The notes under the pieces were generated by a model. It was not told the origin of the DNA, searched no databases, and saw nothing but the letters and a program-made list of their open reading frames with translations. A program made the position numbers and the translations under genes. 64,000 bases of DNA from Vescimonas fastidiosa (GTDB lineage Bacteria; Bacillota; Clostridia; Oscillospirales; Oscillospiraceae): the NCBI RefSeq assembly GCF_018326305.1, contig NZ_AP023416.1, forward strand, positions 744,001-808,000, written 5' to 3'. Of this stretch, positions 15,661 to 24,852 are shown piece by piece. Position 1 is the first letter of the stretch; the number at the start of each line of letters is the position of its first letter.

Positions 15661-17012
15661 ATACCCTCCATATCGGGGTACCCAATGAGAAGCAGAAGCT
15701 GTTTTTGCAGTGCCGGGCCAAATACATCGCCTTCGGCGGCGCCCGGGGCGGCGGGAAAAGCTGGGCGGTGCGGACGAAAGCAAAGCTCATGGCCCTGCGC
15801 TATCCGGGCATTCGGCTGCTGCTGGTGCGGCGGACCTATCAGGAACTGGAAAACAACCACATCCGCTTTTTGCGCCGGGAGCTGGCGGGGATCGCCGAGT
15901 ACAGGGCCACGGGGCGGCAGTTTGTTTTTCCCAACGGAAGTGTACTGGATTTTGGGTACTGTGCCTGTGACGGAGACCTGGACCGCTACCAGGGGGCGGA
16001 GTACGATGTGATCTTCCTGGACGAGGCCACCCAGCTGCGGGAGGAATGGATGCGGCAGTTTGCCGCGTGCCTGCGGGGCGTGAACGACTATCCCAAGCGC
16101 ATTTACTACACCTGCAACCCCGGAGGGCCGGGGCATGGATACATTAAGCGGCTGTTTATTGACCGGCGGTTTCAGGCCGGGGAAAACGGGGAGGACTATG
16201 TGTTTATCCCGGCACGGGTGACGGACAACGAGGCGCTGCTGAAAAAGCAGCCGGAGTATTTGCAGCAGCTTAGGGCCCTGCCCCGGAAGCTGCGGGAGGC
16301 GTGGCTGGAGGGGAAATGGGACATCTTTCAGGGACAGTTCTTTCAGGAGTTTACGGACGATCCGGAGCATTATAAGGACCGGAGATTTACCCATGTTATT
16401 GAGCCGTTTACCATTCCCAGGGAGTGGAGGATTTACCGAAGCTATGACTTCGGGTACGCAAAGCCCTTTTCCTGCGCCTGGTGGGCGGTGGACTTTGACG
16501 GGTGCATTTACCGGATTTTGGAGCTTTACGGCTGCACGGAGAATCCCAACGAGGGGGTCCGGTGGACACCGGAGAAGCAGTTTGCAAAAATCCGGGAGAT
16601 CGAGGACACCCACCCGTGGCTGAAGGGACGGAGCATCAGCGGTGTGGCGGACCCGGCCATTTGGGACAGCAGCCGGGGAGAGAGTGTATATGAAACGGCT
16701 CTGCGGCACCGGGTGTATTTTTCGCCGGGGGACAACCGGCGCATTCCGGGATGGATGCAGATGCACTACCGGATGGCCTTTGACGGGGAGGGATACCCGC
16801 AGATGTATGTATTCAGTGGGTGCAGGGCCTTTATTCGGACGATCCCGGAGCTGATGTTCTCCGACACCGAGCCGGAGGACCTGGATACACGGCAGGAGGA
16901 TCATGTGGCGGACGAGTGCCGGTATTTTTGTATGGCGCGGCCCATTCGGCCCGTGCGGCAGGGAGAGGAGCTGGCGTTGGGGGATGATCCGCTGAATATG
17001 AGAAAGAGATGA
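15657..17012 (+). CDS. Phage terminase large subunit
   Basis: ATP-driven DNA packaging motor and nuclease. 451 residues from GTG 15657, which overlaps the previous stop. Walker A GGARGGGKS at 27-35, Walker B VIFLDEAT with D122-E123, coupling motif YYTCNPGG, then an RNase H-like nuclease domain starting YRSYDFGYA and including VADPAIWD. All catalytic motifs are intact. About 650 bp of dispersed repeats separate it from the portal gene, unlike most phages, where these genes abut. Confidence 0.95.
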   Translation: MNTLHIGVPNEKQKLFLQCRAKYIAFGGARGGGKSWAVRTKAKLMALRYPGIRLLLVRRTYQELENNHIRFLRRELAGIAEYRATGRQFVFPNGSVLDFGYCACDGDLDRYQGAEYDVIFLDEATQLREEWMRQFAACLRGVNDYPKRIYYTCNPGGPGHGYIKRLFIDRRFQAGENGEDYVFIPARVTDNEALLKKQPEYLQQLRALPRKLREAWLEGKWDIFQGQFFQEFTDDPEHYKDRRFTHVIEPFTIPREWRIYRSYDFGYAKPFSCAWWAVDFDGCIYRILELYGCTENPNEGVRWTPEKQFAKIREIEDTHPWLKGRSISGVADPAIWDSSRGESVYETALRHRVYFSPGDNRRIPGWMQMHYRMAFDGEGYPQMYVFSGCRAFIRTIPELMFSDTEPEDLDTRQEDHVADECRYFCMARPIRPVRQGEELALGDDPLNMRKR

Positions 17013-17640
17013 GTAGGGGCGGATTGCCACGGGTGCGTTGCGTCCGTGGCAATGACATAGTTTTTTGCAAGAGGGCGGGACGGCGGGCCGATGTGGGCAT
17101 CGGCCCCTACGGAATCGTATCATGGGGTGCGTAGGGGAGGGGCTCTGCCCCTCCCGCGGGCGGGGTAGAACCCCGCCCCTACGGAAGCGCAACAAGAGGT
17201 GCGGTGGGCGGGCGACCGCAAGGGTCGCCCCTACGAAAGCGTTACAAGGGGGGCAGGGGAGAGCGGAATCCCCCAGTCACGGCTTCGCCGTGCCAGCCCC
17301 TTTTAGGCAAGGGGGCCTTGAGGACGGGGGATGCGGATTGCCACAGCCGGTGTGCGCACCGGCTTCGCAATGACAGGTTACAAGAGCTGCGGAGTGTGGT
17401 CGGCGGCGGGGTGAGGGCACCCCGCCCTATGCATTTCGTGGGGGGGCGGTGCAAGGCCGGGCGGGTCGTTCGGGAGGCCGACCCCTACGGGGGGTGCAAG
17501 GGGGGCAGTGGGGCGGGCGACCGCAAGGGTCGCCCCTACGGAGGTGTGGCGGGGTGAAATTTTCTGAATTTTTGGGGTGTTGCACGGGAGAGGGCAACGG
17601 GGGAGACAACGGAGAGGGAGGGGAGGGAATAGGTGAGAAC
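17013..17640 (+). repeat. Repeat block between terminase and portal genes
   Basis: Starts with an ATTGCCACGG...CCGTGGCAAT hairpin (A-type) just after the terminase stop. An empty B hairpin GGGCCGATG/CATCGGCCC follows at 17083-17112, then other B stems, a full A unit at about 17265-17375 and more B hairpins to about 17545. 17560-17640 is G-rich and featureless. No gene seen. Confidence 0.8.
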
Positions 17641-17658
17641 TATAAGGAGGTTTGAGTC

Positions 17659-19557
17659 ATGGACGGTATGACTTTGCAGAAGCCTAAGATCGGCACGGAG
17701 GAGGTGCGCCGGGCGGCGCAGATCCTGAAAAAGTACAAGCAGGGGAAGGCACATCTGGAGAGCCGCATCATCGACAACGAGCAGTTCTGGAAAATGCGGC
17801 ACTGGCAGCAGATGGAGAAAAACGGGCAGGGAGGCAACCCCGGAGATCCCCAGCCGGCCAGCGCATGGCTGGTGAACTGCCTCCTCTCCAAGCACGCAGA
17901 CGCCATGGACTGCTACCCAGAGCCCACGGTGCTGCCCCGGGAGGAGGGCGACCGGGCGGAGGCGGCGAAGCTGACAAGAATTTTGCCGGTGGTGCTGAAG
18001 CAGAACCAGTTTAAGCGGACCTATTCCGACGCCTGGTGGTACAAGCTGAAAAGCGGGTGCGCGGCCTACGGCGTTTTCTGGGACGCAGGAAAGCTGGGCG
18101 GACTGGGGGACATCTCTATCCGCAGGATGGACCTTTTGAATTTGTTTTGGGAGCCGGGGGTCCGGGACATCCAGGACTCCGAGCATTTCTTTTCTACGGA
18201 GCTTATCAGCAATGCCCAGCTTCTGCGCAGCTACCCGCAGCTGGAGGGGAAGCTGGGAGGCGGCAGCTTCACGGTGAGCCGGTTTCTCTATGACGACACC
18301 GTGGACACCTCCGACAAGTCCCTGGTGGTGGACTGGTACTACCACACCACGGAGGGAGGCCGAAGGGTGCTGCAATACTGCAAGTTTGTGGGAGAAACGG
18401 TGCTTTACGCCACGGAAAACGACACGAAGGTACCCACGGAGGAAAGGGTGGCGGGCTTTGAGCCCGACGGCACGCCGAGAGTGGAGAATGTGCCGGTGGG
18501 GCTGCCTATGTCCCTGCGGGGGTGGTACGACCACGGGAAATACCCGTTTGTATTCGATGTGCTGTTTCCTGAGGAGGGGACACCCTGCGGGTACGGATAC
18601 ATTGACCTGTGCAAATCGCCCCAGAAGCAGATCGACCTGATGAACCAGGCCATTCTCAAGAACACCCTGGCGGCGGCAACGCCGAGATTTTTCGTGCGGG
18701 CCGACGGGGCGGTGAACGAAAACGAATACGCCGACTGGACAAAGCCCTTTGTACACACCAACGGAAACCTGGGCAGCGACTCCATTGCACCTATCCACAC
18801 AGCGGGACTGGACAGCGTGTATGTGGCGATTTTGCAGAGTAAGATCGCCGAAATGAAGGAGACCGCAGGCAACCGGGATGTGGCCAACGGCGGCACCGCC
18901 TCCGGCGTGACGGCGGCTACGGCCATTGCGGCGCTCCAGGAGGCGGGAGGCAAGCTGTCCCGGAACATGATCGACGACGGGTACGAGGCGTTTTCCGATG
19001 TGGTGACGCTGTGCATTGAGCTGATCAGGCAGTTTTACAGCCTGCCCCGGCAGTTTCGCCTGCTGGGGGGCGAATTTGCCAGCTATGACAGCAGCGGACT
19101 GCAGCCGGTGGCCATGAGCGACGGGGTGGAGGTCTCTTACCGGGTGCCGGTGTTTGACCTGGAGATTTCCGCCCAGCAGGAAAACCCCTATAAGACTATG
19201 GAGTATAACCAGTTTGCCTTGCAGCTTTTCCAGATGGGCTTTTTCCGGGACGACATGGCCCAGCAGGCCCTGCGGTGCCTGGAGCTGATGGACTTTAAGA
19301 ACAAGGACCTGGTGATGGGCATGATCCGGCGGGGGCAGACCCAGCAGAAGGAGATTGAGAGCCTGCGGACACGACTTTTGCAGACGGCGGAGGTGCTGGA
19401 CCGGGCAAAGGGGACTAATCTGGCGCAGACGCTGGCCCGGGAATACGCCGGCGGTGCGGCTGCCGACGGCACCGGCGCCGGGAAGCACCGGGAGGAAAAG
19501 ACCACGGCCATGGAGCGCAGCCGCCGCAGCACCCGGGAGGCGGTGCGGCCCCGATGA
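17659..19557 (+). CDS. Phage portal protein
   Basis: 632 residues. The portal forms the dodecameric ring at one capsid vertex through which DNA enters and leaves. Its place between terminase and protease/scaffold genes, its size, the N-terminal region ending in PASAWLVNCLLSKHADAMDCYPEP, and the C-terminal helical region (NMIDDGYEAFSDVVTLCIELI...) fit a P22/podovirus-like portal better than the roughly 400-residue HK97 type. AAGGAGG precedes the ATG. The stop overlaps the protease start (ATGA). Confidence 0.85.
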   Translation: MDGMTLQKPKIGTEEVRRAAQILKKYKQGKAHLESRIIDNEQFWKMRHWQQMEKNGQGGNPGDPQPASAWLVNCLLSKHADAMDCYPEPTVLPREEGDRAEAAKLTRILPVVLKQNQFKRTYSDAWWYKLKSGCAAYGVFWDAGKLGGLGDISIRRMDLLNLFWEPGVRDIQDSEHFFSTELISNAQLLRSYPQLEGKLGGGSFTVSRFLYDDTVDTSDKSLVVDWYYHTTEGGRRVLQYCKFVGETVLYATENDTKVPTEERVAGFEPDGTPRVENVPVGLPMSLRGWYDHGKYPFVFDVLFPEEGTPCGYGYIDLCKSPQKQIDLMNQAILKNTLAAATPRFFVRADGAVNENEYADWTKPFVHTNGNLGSDSIAPIHTAGLDSVYVAILQSKIAEMKETAGNRDVANGGTASGVTAATAIAALQEAGGKLSRNMIDDGYEAFSDVVTLCIELIRQFYSLPRQFRLLGGEFASYDSSGLQPVAMSDGVEVSYRVPVFDLEISAQQENPYKTMEYNQFALQLFQMGFFRDDMAQQALRCLELMDFKNKDLVMGMIRRGQTQQKEIESLRTRLLQTAEVLDRAKGTNLAQTLAREYAGGAAADGTGAGKHREEKTTAMERSRRSTREAVRPR

Positions 19558-19859
19558 TACGGGTGACGGCGGAGCCGGGGCGGCTGACCCTGGAGGGACA
19601 CGCAGGGTATGCTCCGGCGGGACAGGACATTGTGTGCGCGGCGGTATCGGCCCTGATGCTGGCGCTGGCGGAGCGGATGCAGGAGAAAAACCTGGTGAGG
19701 GAGCTTATTATGCGGCCGGGATATATGCGCATTGCCATGCGGGGCGCGGAAAAGGAGACGGAGCTGGTGAAGTGCGGGCTCAAGCAGCTGCAGCGGCGGT
19801 TTCCCCGGTATGTGGAAGTGAAGGAAGCAGGGGGTTCATTTCTCTCGATGAGGGAGTGA
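19554..19859 (+). CDS. prp: Prp-family cysteine protease, likely prohead protease
   Basis: 101 residues of the Prp family. His16 in GHAGYAP and Cys28 in DIVCAAVSAL are the catalytic pair, spaced 12 residues as in S. aureus Prp (H22/C34). Host Prp removes the N-terminal extension of ribosomal protein L27 and is encoded between rplU and rpmA; this copy lies between portal and scaffold genes instead. In staphylococcal phages Prp processes capsid and scaffold proteins. The capsid protein here starts with an L27-like cleavage motif, so a maturation role is likely. Confidence 0.88.
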   Translation: MIRVTAEPGRLTLEGHAGYAPAGQDIVCAAVSALMLALAERMQEKNLVRELIMRPGYMRIAMRGAEKETELVKCGLKQLQRRFPRYVEVKEAGGSFLSMRE

Positions 19860-19898
19860 TGATACGGGTCGTGGCCTACCACGGGAAAGGAGAAAGCC

Positions 19899-20486
19899 AT
19901 GGATATGGAAGAGAAGGGGACACAGGTTTGTGACCAAGCGGGCGATACGGCTCCCGACGCCGGGGAGCAGGAGGACTTCGAGGCTTTGATCCGGGGCCGG
20001 TACAAGGAGGCCTTTGACGCCAGGGTGCGGAAAATTCTGGACGGTCGGCTGCGGGGGATGCGGCAGGAGAATCAGCATCTGAAGGAGCAGCAGGAGAAAA
20101 CCGACCGGGAGCGCCGTGCCGAGGCGGCGGGGCGGATCGAACGACTGCGCAGGCAGGAGGGAGAGCTGCAAAAGGTGTATCCGGACTTTTGCTGGCAGGA
20201 GGAGATGCGCCGGGAGGATTTCGGCAGACTGATCCTGGCCGGAGTGGAGCCTCGGACGGCCTACGAGACAGTGCATGGCCGGGAGCTGATGGAAAAGGCT
20301 ATGCGCTATGCCGCCGGACGCACCCGCAGACAGGTGGCCGGAAGTCTGGCCAGCGGCATGGGCCGGGTGGCGGAGAACGGCGGGCGGAGCATTGCCGTGA
20401 CGGCCAGTGACCCCAGGGGGCTTACCAGTGAGGACCTGGCGGACATTCGCAGGCGTGTGCTGGACGGGGAAAAGATTCGATTTTGA
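19899..20486 (+). CDS. Capsid scaffold protein
   Basis: 195 residues, highly charged and helical: acidic N-terminus, a long coiled coil at about 45-90 (QENQHLKEQQEKTDRERR), then helices and a basic tail. This composition and its position between protease and major capsid genes indicate the internal scaffold that templates procapsid assembly. AAAGGAG precedes the ATG. No L27-like cleavage motif is evident at its own N-terminus. Confidence 0.78.
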   Translation: MDMEEKGTQVCDQAGDTAPDAGEQEDFEALIRGRYKEAFDARVRKILDGRLRGMRQENQHLKEQQEKTDRERRAEAAGRIERLRRQEGELQKVYPDFCWQEEMRREDFGRLILAGVEPRTAYETVHGRELMEKAMRYAAGRTRRQVAGSLASGMGRVAENGGRSIAVTASDPRGLTSEDLADIRRRVLDGEKIRF

Positions 20487-20499
20487 CGGATGCGCGCAG

Positions 20500-21075
20500 G
20501 AGGTTTTAGGACGGGGGAGGAATCCCCCAGTCACGGCCTTGCCGTGCCAGCCCCCTTTAGGCAAGGGGGGCCAAGGGGACGGATGGTACGGATTGCCACA
20601 GCCGGTGTGCGTACTGGCTTCGCAATGACAGGTTTTTGCATGGAGTGCGGTACAAGGCCGGCGGGCGGACAGAGGCGTCCGCCCCTACGGAGGGTAACAA
20701 GAAACCTTGTGGAGCGGGGCGTCGGGGACGCCGCCCCCTACGAATGGGACGGGGGTACGGATTGCCACAGCCAGTGTGCGCACTGGCTTCGCAATGACAC
20801 GGTTTTTGCAAGGAGTGCAATGGGCGGGCGACCGCAAGGGTCGCCCCTACGGAAGCGTTGCAAGGAGCGCGGTGGGGCGGGAGACTGCGAGGGTCGCCCC
20901 TGCGGAAGCGTAACATGGAGTGCGTGGAGGCGGGACGATGTGGGGAGCGAGCTGAGCGCTGCCAGTGGCAGAGGAAGCGAGGTGAGCGAGTGGCCGCGGT
21001 CAAAATTTCCAGCGTCCGCCGTAAGGCAGCGTAGAAATTTTGGGCACCGCAACAGGGTCATCGTCCCCTACGGAG
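20500..21075 (+). repeat. Repeat block between scaffold and capsid genes
   Basis: Full A unit about 20518-20630; B hairpins (GGCGGACAGAGGCGTCCGCC, GGCGTCGGGGACGCC); partial A about 20748-20799; two GACC/GGTC-type B hairpins; and a B hairpin split by element C at 20931-21071. No gene seen. Confidence 0.8.
20944..21058 (+). mobile_element. 115-bp element C, copy 3
   Basis: Left flank GGGACGATGTGG, right flank CATCGTCCCC. The host hairpin stem differs from copies 1 and 2 by one compensated pair (GGGCCGATG/CATCGGCCC to GGGACGATG/CATCGTCCC), showing that the split hairpin still evolves as a pair. Confidence 0.75.
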
Positions 21076-21119
21076 AGCAGAGAGCTTATTATTTTGATTT
21101 TTAGAAAGGAAAGATGTGT

Positions 21120-22337
21120 ATGGAGTTGAATTATCAGATGTTTGCAGATGCAAATACCCAGACTACCGGCGGTCTGTCCGCCGAGATGAAAACCTATTAC
21201 GGCATGGAGCTGCTGGAGAATGCCAAGCCCCAGCTGGTGCACAATCAGTTTGCCGCCACCAAGCCTCTGCCTGTGGGCGGCGGCAAGACGGTGGAGTGGC
21301 GCAAGTTCGGTGCCTTTGACAAGGCACTGACGCCGCTGACCGAGGGCGTGACCCCCGACGGCAGCGGAATCTCGGTCAGCTACATCACCAAGGAGCTGGC
21401 CCAGTACGGCGACTACACCACGGTGTCCGATATGCTGGACCTGACGGCCATTGACGATGTGGTGCTGGAGATCACCGACCGCCACGGCAACAACATGGGC
21501 CTGACCCTGGACACCGTGACCCGCAACGAAATTCAGCAGGGCAACCAGGTCATCTATGCCCCTGTACTGGGTGAGGGCGGCCAGCAGACTGCGGTGACCA
21601 GCCGTGTGGCCCTGACCCCGGCCTGCAAGATGACCAGCGAGCTGGTGGCCAAGGCCGCTACCCAGCTGAAGAAGATGAACGCGCCTACCTTTGACGGCAA
21701 GTATGTGTGCATCATTCACCCCTCCGTGGCCTTTGACCTGCGTCAGGACGAGGCGTGGATCGCCGCCCACCAGTATGCCGCCGCTACGGAGCTGTTTTCC
21801 GGCGAAATCGGCGAGCTGCACGGGGTGCGCTTTGTGGAGACCACGGAGGCAAAAATTTTCTGCGGCGCTGACCTGGCCAAAAACAGCCGCAATCTGGCGG
21901 TGAACGGCGCGGTGACGAATAGCGCCACCGTGGGCTTTGACGGCGGCACGGTGGACTCCGGCAGCCTGGCAGGCCGCTATGTGCTGATCGGCGGCAAGCG
22001 CTATAAGGTGCTCAGCAACACCGGCAGCGCTATGACCCTGGCGGAGGCCATTACCGCCGCGGATAACGCCGTGATCTATCCCGGTGAGGGCGGCGCAGAG
22101 GGCTGCGCTGTATACGGCTGCCTGTTCGTAGGTAAGGGCGCTTACGGCGTGGTGGATCTCAGCGAGGGAACGGAGGTCATTGTGAAGCCGCGGGGCTCCT
22201 CCGGCACCGCCGACCCCCTGGACCAGCGCTCCAGCGTGGGCTGGAAGGGCATTCATGCTGCGGCCATCCTGTACGACGAGTACATGGTGCGCGTGGAGTG
22301 CGGCTCTTCTTACTCCGGTGAGGATAAGGCCAACTGA
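21120..22337 (+). CDS. Major capsid protein, N4-gp56 family
   Basis: 405 residues resembling N4-gp56-type major capsid proteins: N-terminus with ADANTQTTGGLSAEMKTYY, core with LVHNQFAATKPLPVGGGKTVEW and STITKEL-like strands, and C-terminal GWKGIHAAAILYDEYMVRVE. It forms the icosahedral shell. The N-terminus MELNYQMFA resembles the L27 Prp site (LNLQFF then A), so Prp would cut after Phe8. Start 21120 is chosen over 21114 because AAAGGA then lies 9 bp away and the motif is at the very N-terminus. Confidence 0.92.
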   Translation: MELNYQMFADANTQTTGGLSAEMKTYYGMELLENAKPQLVHNQFAATKPLPVGGGKTVEWRKFGAFDKALTPLTEGVTPDGSGISVSYITKELAQYGDYTTVSDMLDLTAIDDVVLEITDRHGNNMGLTLDTVTRNEIQQGNQVIYAPVLGEGGQQTAVTSRVALTPACKMTSELVAKAATQLKKMNAPTFDGKYVCIIHPSVAFDLRQDEAWIAAHQYAAATELFSGEIGELHGVRFVETTEAKIFCGADLAKNSRNLAVNGAVTNSATVGFDGGTVDSGSLAGRYVLIGGKRYKVLSNTGSAMTLAEAITAADNAVIYPGEGGAEGCAVYGCLFVGKGAYGVVDLSEGTEVIVKPRGSSGTADPLDQRSSVGWKGIHAAAILYDEYMVRVECGSSYSGEDKAN

Positions 22338-22339
22338 GT

Positions 22340-22520
22340 GACTTGCGGGGGGCGGGGTGAGGGCACCCCGCCCTACGGAGGGATGAGAGTTGGCACGGCG
22401 GGCGGACAGGGTCGTCCGCCCCTACGGAGGGTTGCAAGAAGTGCGGTAGGGCGGGCCGATGTAGGCATCGGCCCCTACGGGTGGGGCACAAGGGGAGTGG
22501 TGGGGTGGAAATGTGATGAA
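22340..22520 (+). repeat. Short B-repeat block after the capsid gene
   Basis: Three B hairpins in a row with different stems: GGGGTGAGGGCACCCC, GGCGGACAGGGTCGTCCGCC, and an empty GGGCCGATG/CATCGGCCC at 22451-22480. Confidence 0.75.
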
Positions 22521-22531
22521 AGGGGATTTTT

Positions 22532-22735
22532 ATGAAAGAAGATATGAAGAAGGTCTTTCTGCCCAGGGGCAGGAAGAACGAGGAAAATTTTGTGATCGTG
22601 TCGGTGAACGGGCGCAGCTACAAAATTATGAAGGGCGTTGAGGTGGAGGTGCCGGAATGCGTTGCGGAGGTGCTGGAGAACAGCCGCATGATGGCCGAGG
22701 CCGCCCGGCGCTATGTGGATGCGGTGGCCAACTGA
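22532..22735 (+). CDS. Small phage protein, unknown
   Basis: 67 residues: a Lys-rich start, a beta hairpin VIVSVNGRSYKIMKGVEVEVP, then a helix. Small proteins of this pattern often follow capsid genes in Firmicute podoviruses and siphoviruses and may be head-decoration or head-joining factors, but I cannot name a family. GAAAGGGG precedes the ATG. Thirteen bp separate it from the next gene. Confidence 0.7.
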   Translation: MKEDMKKVFLPRGRKNEENFVIVSVNGRSYKIMKGVEVEVPECVAEVLENSRMMAEAARRYVDAVAN

Positions 22736-22748
22736 GAAGGAGGAGACT

Positions 22749-23120
22749 ATGGGTGCATTGACGGCGGGACAGGTGTTGGCGCAGGTGGACGGTCTGCTGC
22801 CCAATGCCTACACCCGGGAGGAGAAGCTGCGGTGGCTCGCCCAGGCGGAGGCCGGCCTTATACGGGAGGTTTGGCAGCCGACAGGGGAGGCACCGACCGT
22901 TTTCCCGGAGCTGCGTGAGGACACCGTTTTGAAGGCGGAGACACCGTATGAGGAGCTTTACAGCCTGTATGTGCAGGGGCAGATACACTATGCCAACGGC
23001 GACATGGCCCGGTGCAGCAACGCCATGAGCCTGTGGAACCAGGGGGTGGCGACCATGCAGGCAGAGCGGCTGCGCCGGGGCGGCATGGGCCGGGAGGCCC
23101 GACACCTGCGGCTGTGCTGA
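22749..23120 (+). CDS. Putative head-tail connector protein
   Basis: 123 residues, mainly helical (LTAGQVLAQVDGLLPNAYTREEKLRWLAQAE...). Size, helical content and location directly after the capsid genes fit an adaptor/connector that binds the portal. AAGGAGGAG precedes the ATG. Assignment rests mainly on position. Confidence 0.65.
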   Translation: MGALTAGQVLAQVDGLLPNAYTREEKLRWLAQAEAGLIREVWQPTGEAPTVFPELREDTVLKAETPYEELYSLYVQGQIHYANGDMARCSNAMSLWNQGVATMQAERLRRGGMGREARHLRLC

Positions 23121-23133
23121 AAGGAGGAGCAGG

Positions 23134-24852
23134 ATGTTTTTTCCGATGCTGAAGGGCACGAGGCTGCAGCGGGTGACGGAGACGAAGCTGCCGGGACTGG
23201 ATCGACGGGAGAGCGCGGCGACGCCGGGGTTTCGGGAGATGGAAAACCTCTGCTCGGAGGGCTACCCCGCCCTGCGGACACGGCCCGGCCGGGGCTTGGT
23301 AGAAACCCTGAAAAAGCCCAACGGGCTCCTGGCCAAGGACGCGCTGCTGTGGGTGGACGGGAAACACCTTTACATGAACGGGCTGGAGGTGGGGCCGGAG
23401 CTTACGGACGGAGAGAAGAGCCTGGTGTCCATGGGGGCGTATGTGGTGGTGTTTCCCGACAAGGTGTATGTGAACACCCAGGATGTGACGGACTGCGGCA
23501 GCCTGGAGTGCGAGAGAACGGCCCCGGCGGGCAGCGGGCTGGCCCTGTGTGACGAGACGGGGACGGCGTACAGCGGCGTTACGGAGTCGGCCGGGGCGCC
23601 GGAGGAGCCTCGGGAGGGGGCGCTGTGGCTGGATCTGTCCGGGACGGAGCCGGTGCTGCGGCAGTACAGCCGAGAGGTGTGGACAGCCCTGGAGGGCGTA
23701 TGCGTGAAGGTGCAGGCTACGGGCATCGGCACGGGCTTTGCCGCCGGGGACGGCGTGGAGGTATCCGGCTGCAGCGTGGCCCGGCTCAACGGCGAGACGG
23801 TCCTGCAGGCGGCGGACACGGACTGGGTGGCCTTTCCCGGTACGGTGGCGGGGGGCGCTGTGACGGAGACGGCCATGAAGCTGCGGCGATTTGTGCCGGA
23901 GATGGACTATGTGGTCCAGAGCGGCAACCGACTCTGGGGCTGCAAGTACGGCATGGTGGACGGGAAGCCTGTGAATGAAATATACGCCAGCAAGCTGGGC
24001 GACTGCAAGAACTGGCGGTGCTTTGCGGGGCTGGCTACGGACAGCTACGCCGCTGCCCGAGGGTCCGACGGCGTGTTCACCGGGGCGGTGAGCTACCTGG
24101 GAAACCCTATTTTCTTTAAGGAGCGGTGCATGGAGCGGGTGTATGCCTCCGGCAGCGGGGCTCATCAGATCGTGACCACGGAGTGCAGCGGCGTGCAAAA
24201 GGGCAGCGCAAGGAGCCTGCAGGTGGTGGGCGGCGTGCTTTACTACCTCTCCGGCGACGGGGTACAGGCCTTTGACGGGAGCCTGCCTGTGTGCGTTTCC
24301 CAGGCCCTGGGGGCAGAGCGCTATCACGGCGGTGTGGCCGGGTGCTGGCAGGAGAAATACTACCTTTCCGCTTTGGACCGGGAGGAAAAACCGTCGCTGC
24401 TGGTGTATGACAGCGCCCGGCAGCTCTGGCACCGAGAGGATGCGCTGCGGGCGGTGGACTTTGCGGGCAAGGGCACGGAGCTTTATGCGCTGGGGGCAGA
24501 CGGGAAGCTCTGGAGCCTTCACGGACAGAGCGGCCAGGCAGAGGAAACTTTTTCCTGGCAGGTGGAGACCGGGGAGATGGGAATGCAGTCCCCGGAGCGC
24601 AAGAGACTGACGCAGCTATTTCTCTATCTGCGACCGGAAAAGGGACAGGCGGTGACGGCCTGGGTCAGCTATGACCAGGGAGAGACCTGGATACGCCAGG
24701 GGCAGATCGTGGGCAGCGGCGGCATCCGGGAGCAGGCTATTGCCATTCGGCCCCGCCAGTGCCGCAGGCTGCGGCTGCGGCTGACAGGCAGCGGACAGTG
24801 TACCCTGTATGCCCTGACGGCCCTATATGAGAAGGGAAGTGACGGCCTGTGA
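23134..24852 (+). CDS. Tail/DNA-stabilisation protein, P22 gp10-like beta-propeller (putative)
   Basis: 572 residues. The N-terminal ATPGFREMENLCSEGYPALRTRPG and the repeated beta-strand blades (ALLWVDGKHLYMNG, YVVQSGNRLWGCKYG, VYASGSGAHQIVTTE, LYALGADGKLWSLHG) resemble podovirus packaged-DNA stabilisation proteins of the P22 gp10 type, which plug the portal after packaging. If correct, the particle has a short, non-contractile tail. AAAGGAGG precedes the ATG; the stop overlaps the next start (GTGA). Confidence 0.6.
   Translation: MFFPMLKGTRLQRVTETKLPGLDRRESAATPGFREMENLCSEGYPALRTRPGRGLVETLKKPNGLLAKDALLWVDGKHLYMNGLEVGPELTDGEKSLVSMGAYVVVFPDKVYVNTQDVTDCGSLECERTAPAGSGLALCDETGTAYSGVTESAGAPEEPREGALWLDLSGTEPVLRQYSREVWTALEGVCVKVQATGIGTGFAAGDGVEVSGCSVARLNGETVLQAADTDWVAFPGTVAGGAVTETAMKLRRFVPEMDYVVQSGNRLWGCKYGMVDGKPVNEIYASKLGDCKNWRCFAGLATDSYAAARGSDGVFTGAVSYLGNPIFFKERCMERVYASGSGAHQIVTTECSGVQKGSARSLQVVGGVLYYLSGDGVQAFDGSLPVCVSQALGAERYHGGVAGCWQEKYYLSALDREEKPSLLVYDSARQLWHREDALRAVDFAGKGTELYALGADGKLWSLHGQSGQAEETFSWQVETGEMGMQSPERKRLTQLFLYLRPEKGQAVTAWVSYDQGETWIRQGQIVGSGGIREQAIAIRPRQCRRLRLRLTGSGQCTLYALTALYEKGSDGL

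Noticed and set aside
15348..17195. 615-codon - strand frame opposite the terminase genes
   Set aside because: Shadow of the GC-rich terminase genes; the + strand proteins carry clear catalytic motifs.
17013..17560. Clusters of palindromes resembling a CRISPR array
   Set aside because: Units vary in length and stem sequence, spacers are themselves repeats, and there are no cas genes.
19554..19859. Interpretation as the host L27-processing Prp
   Set aside because: The gene overlaps the portal stop and precedes the scaffold gene; rplU and rpmA are not present, so a particle role is more likely.
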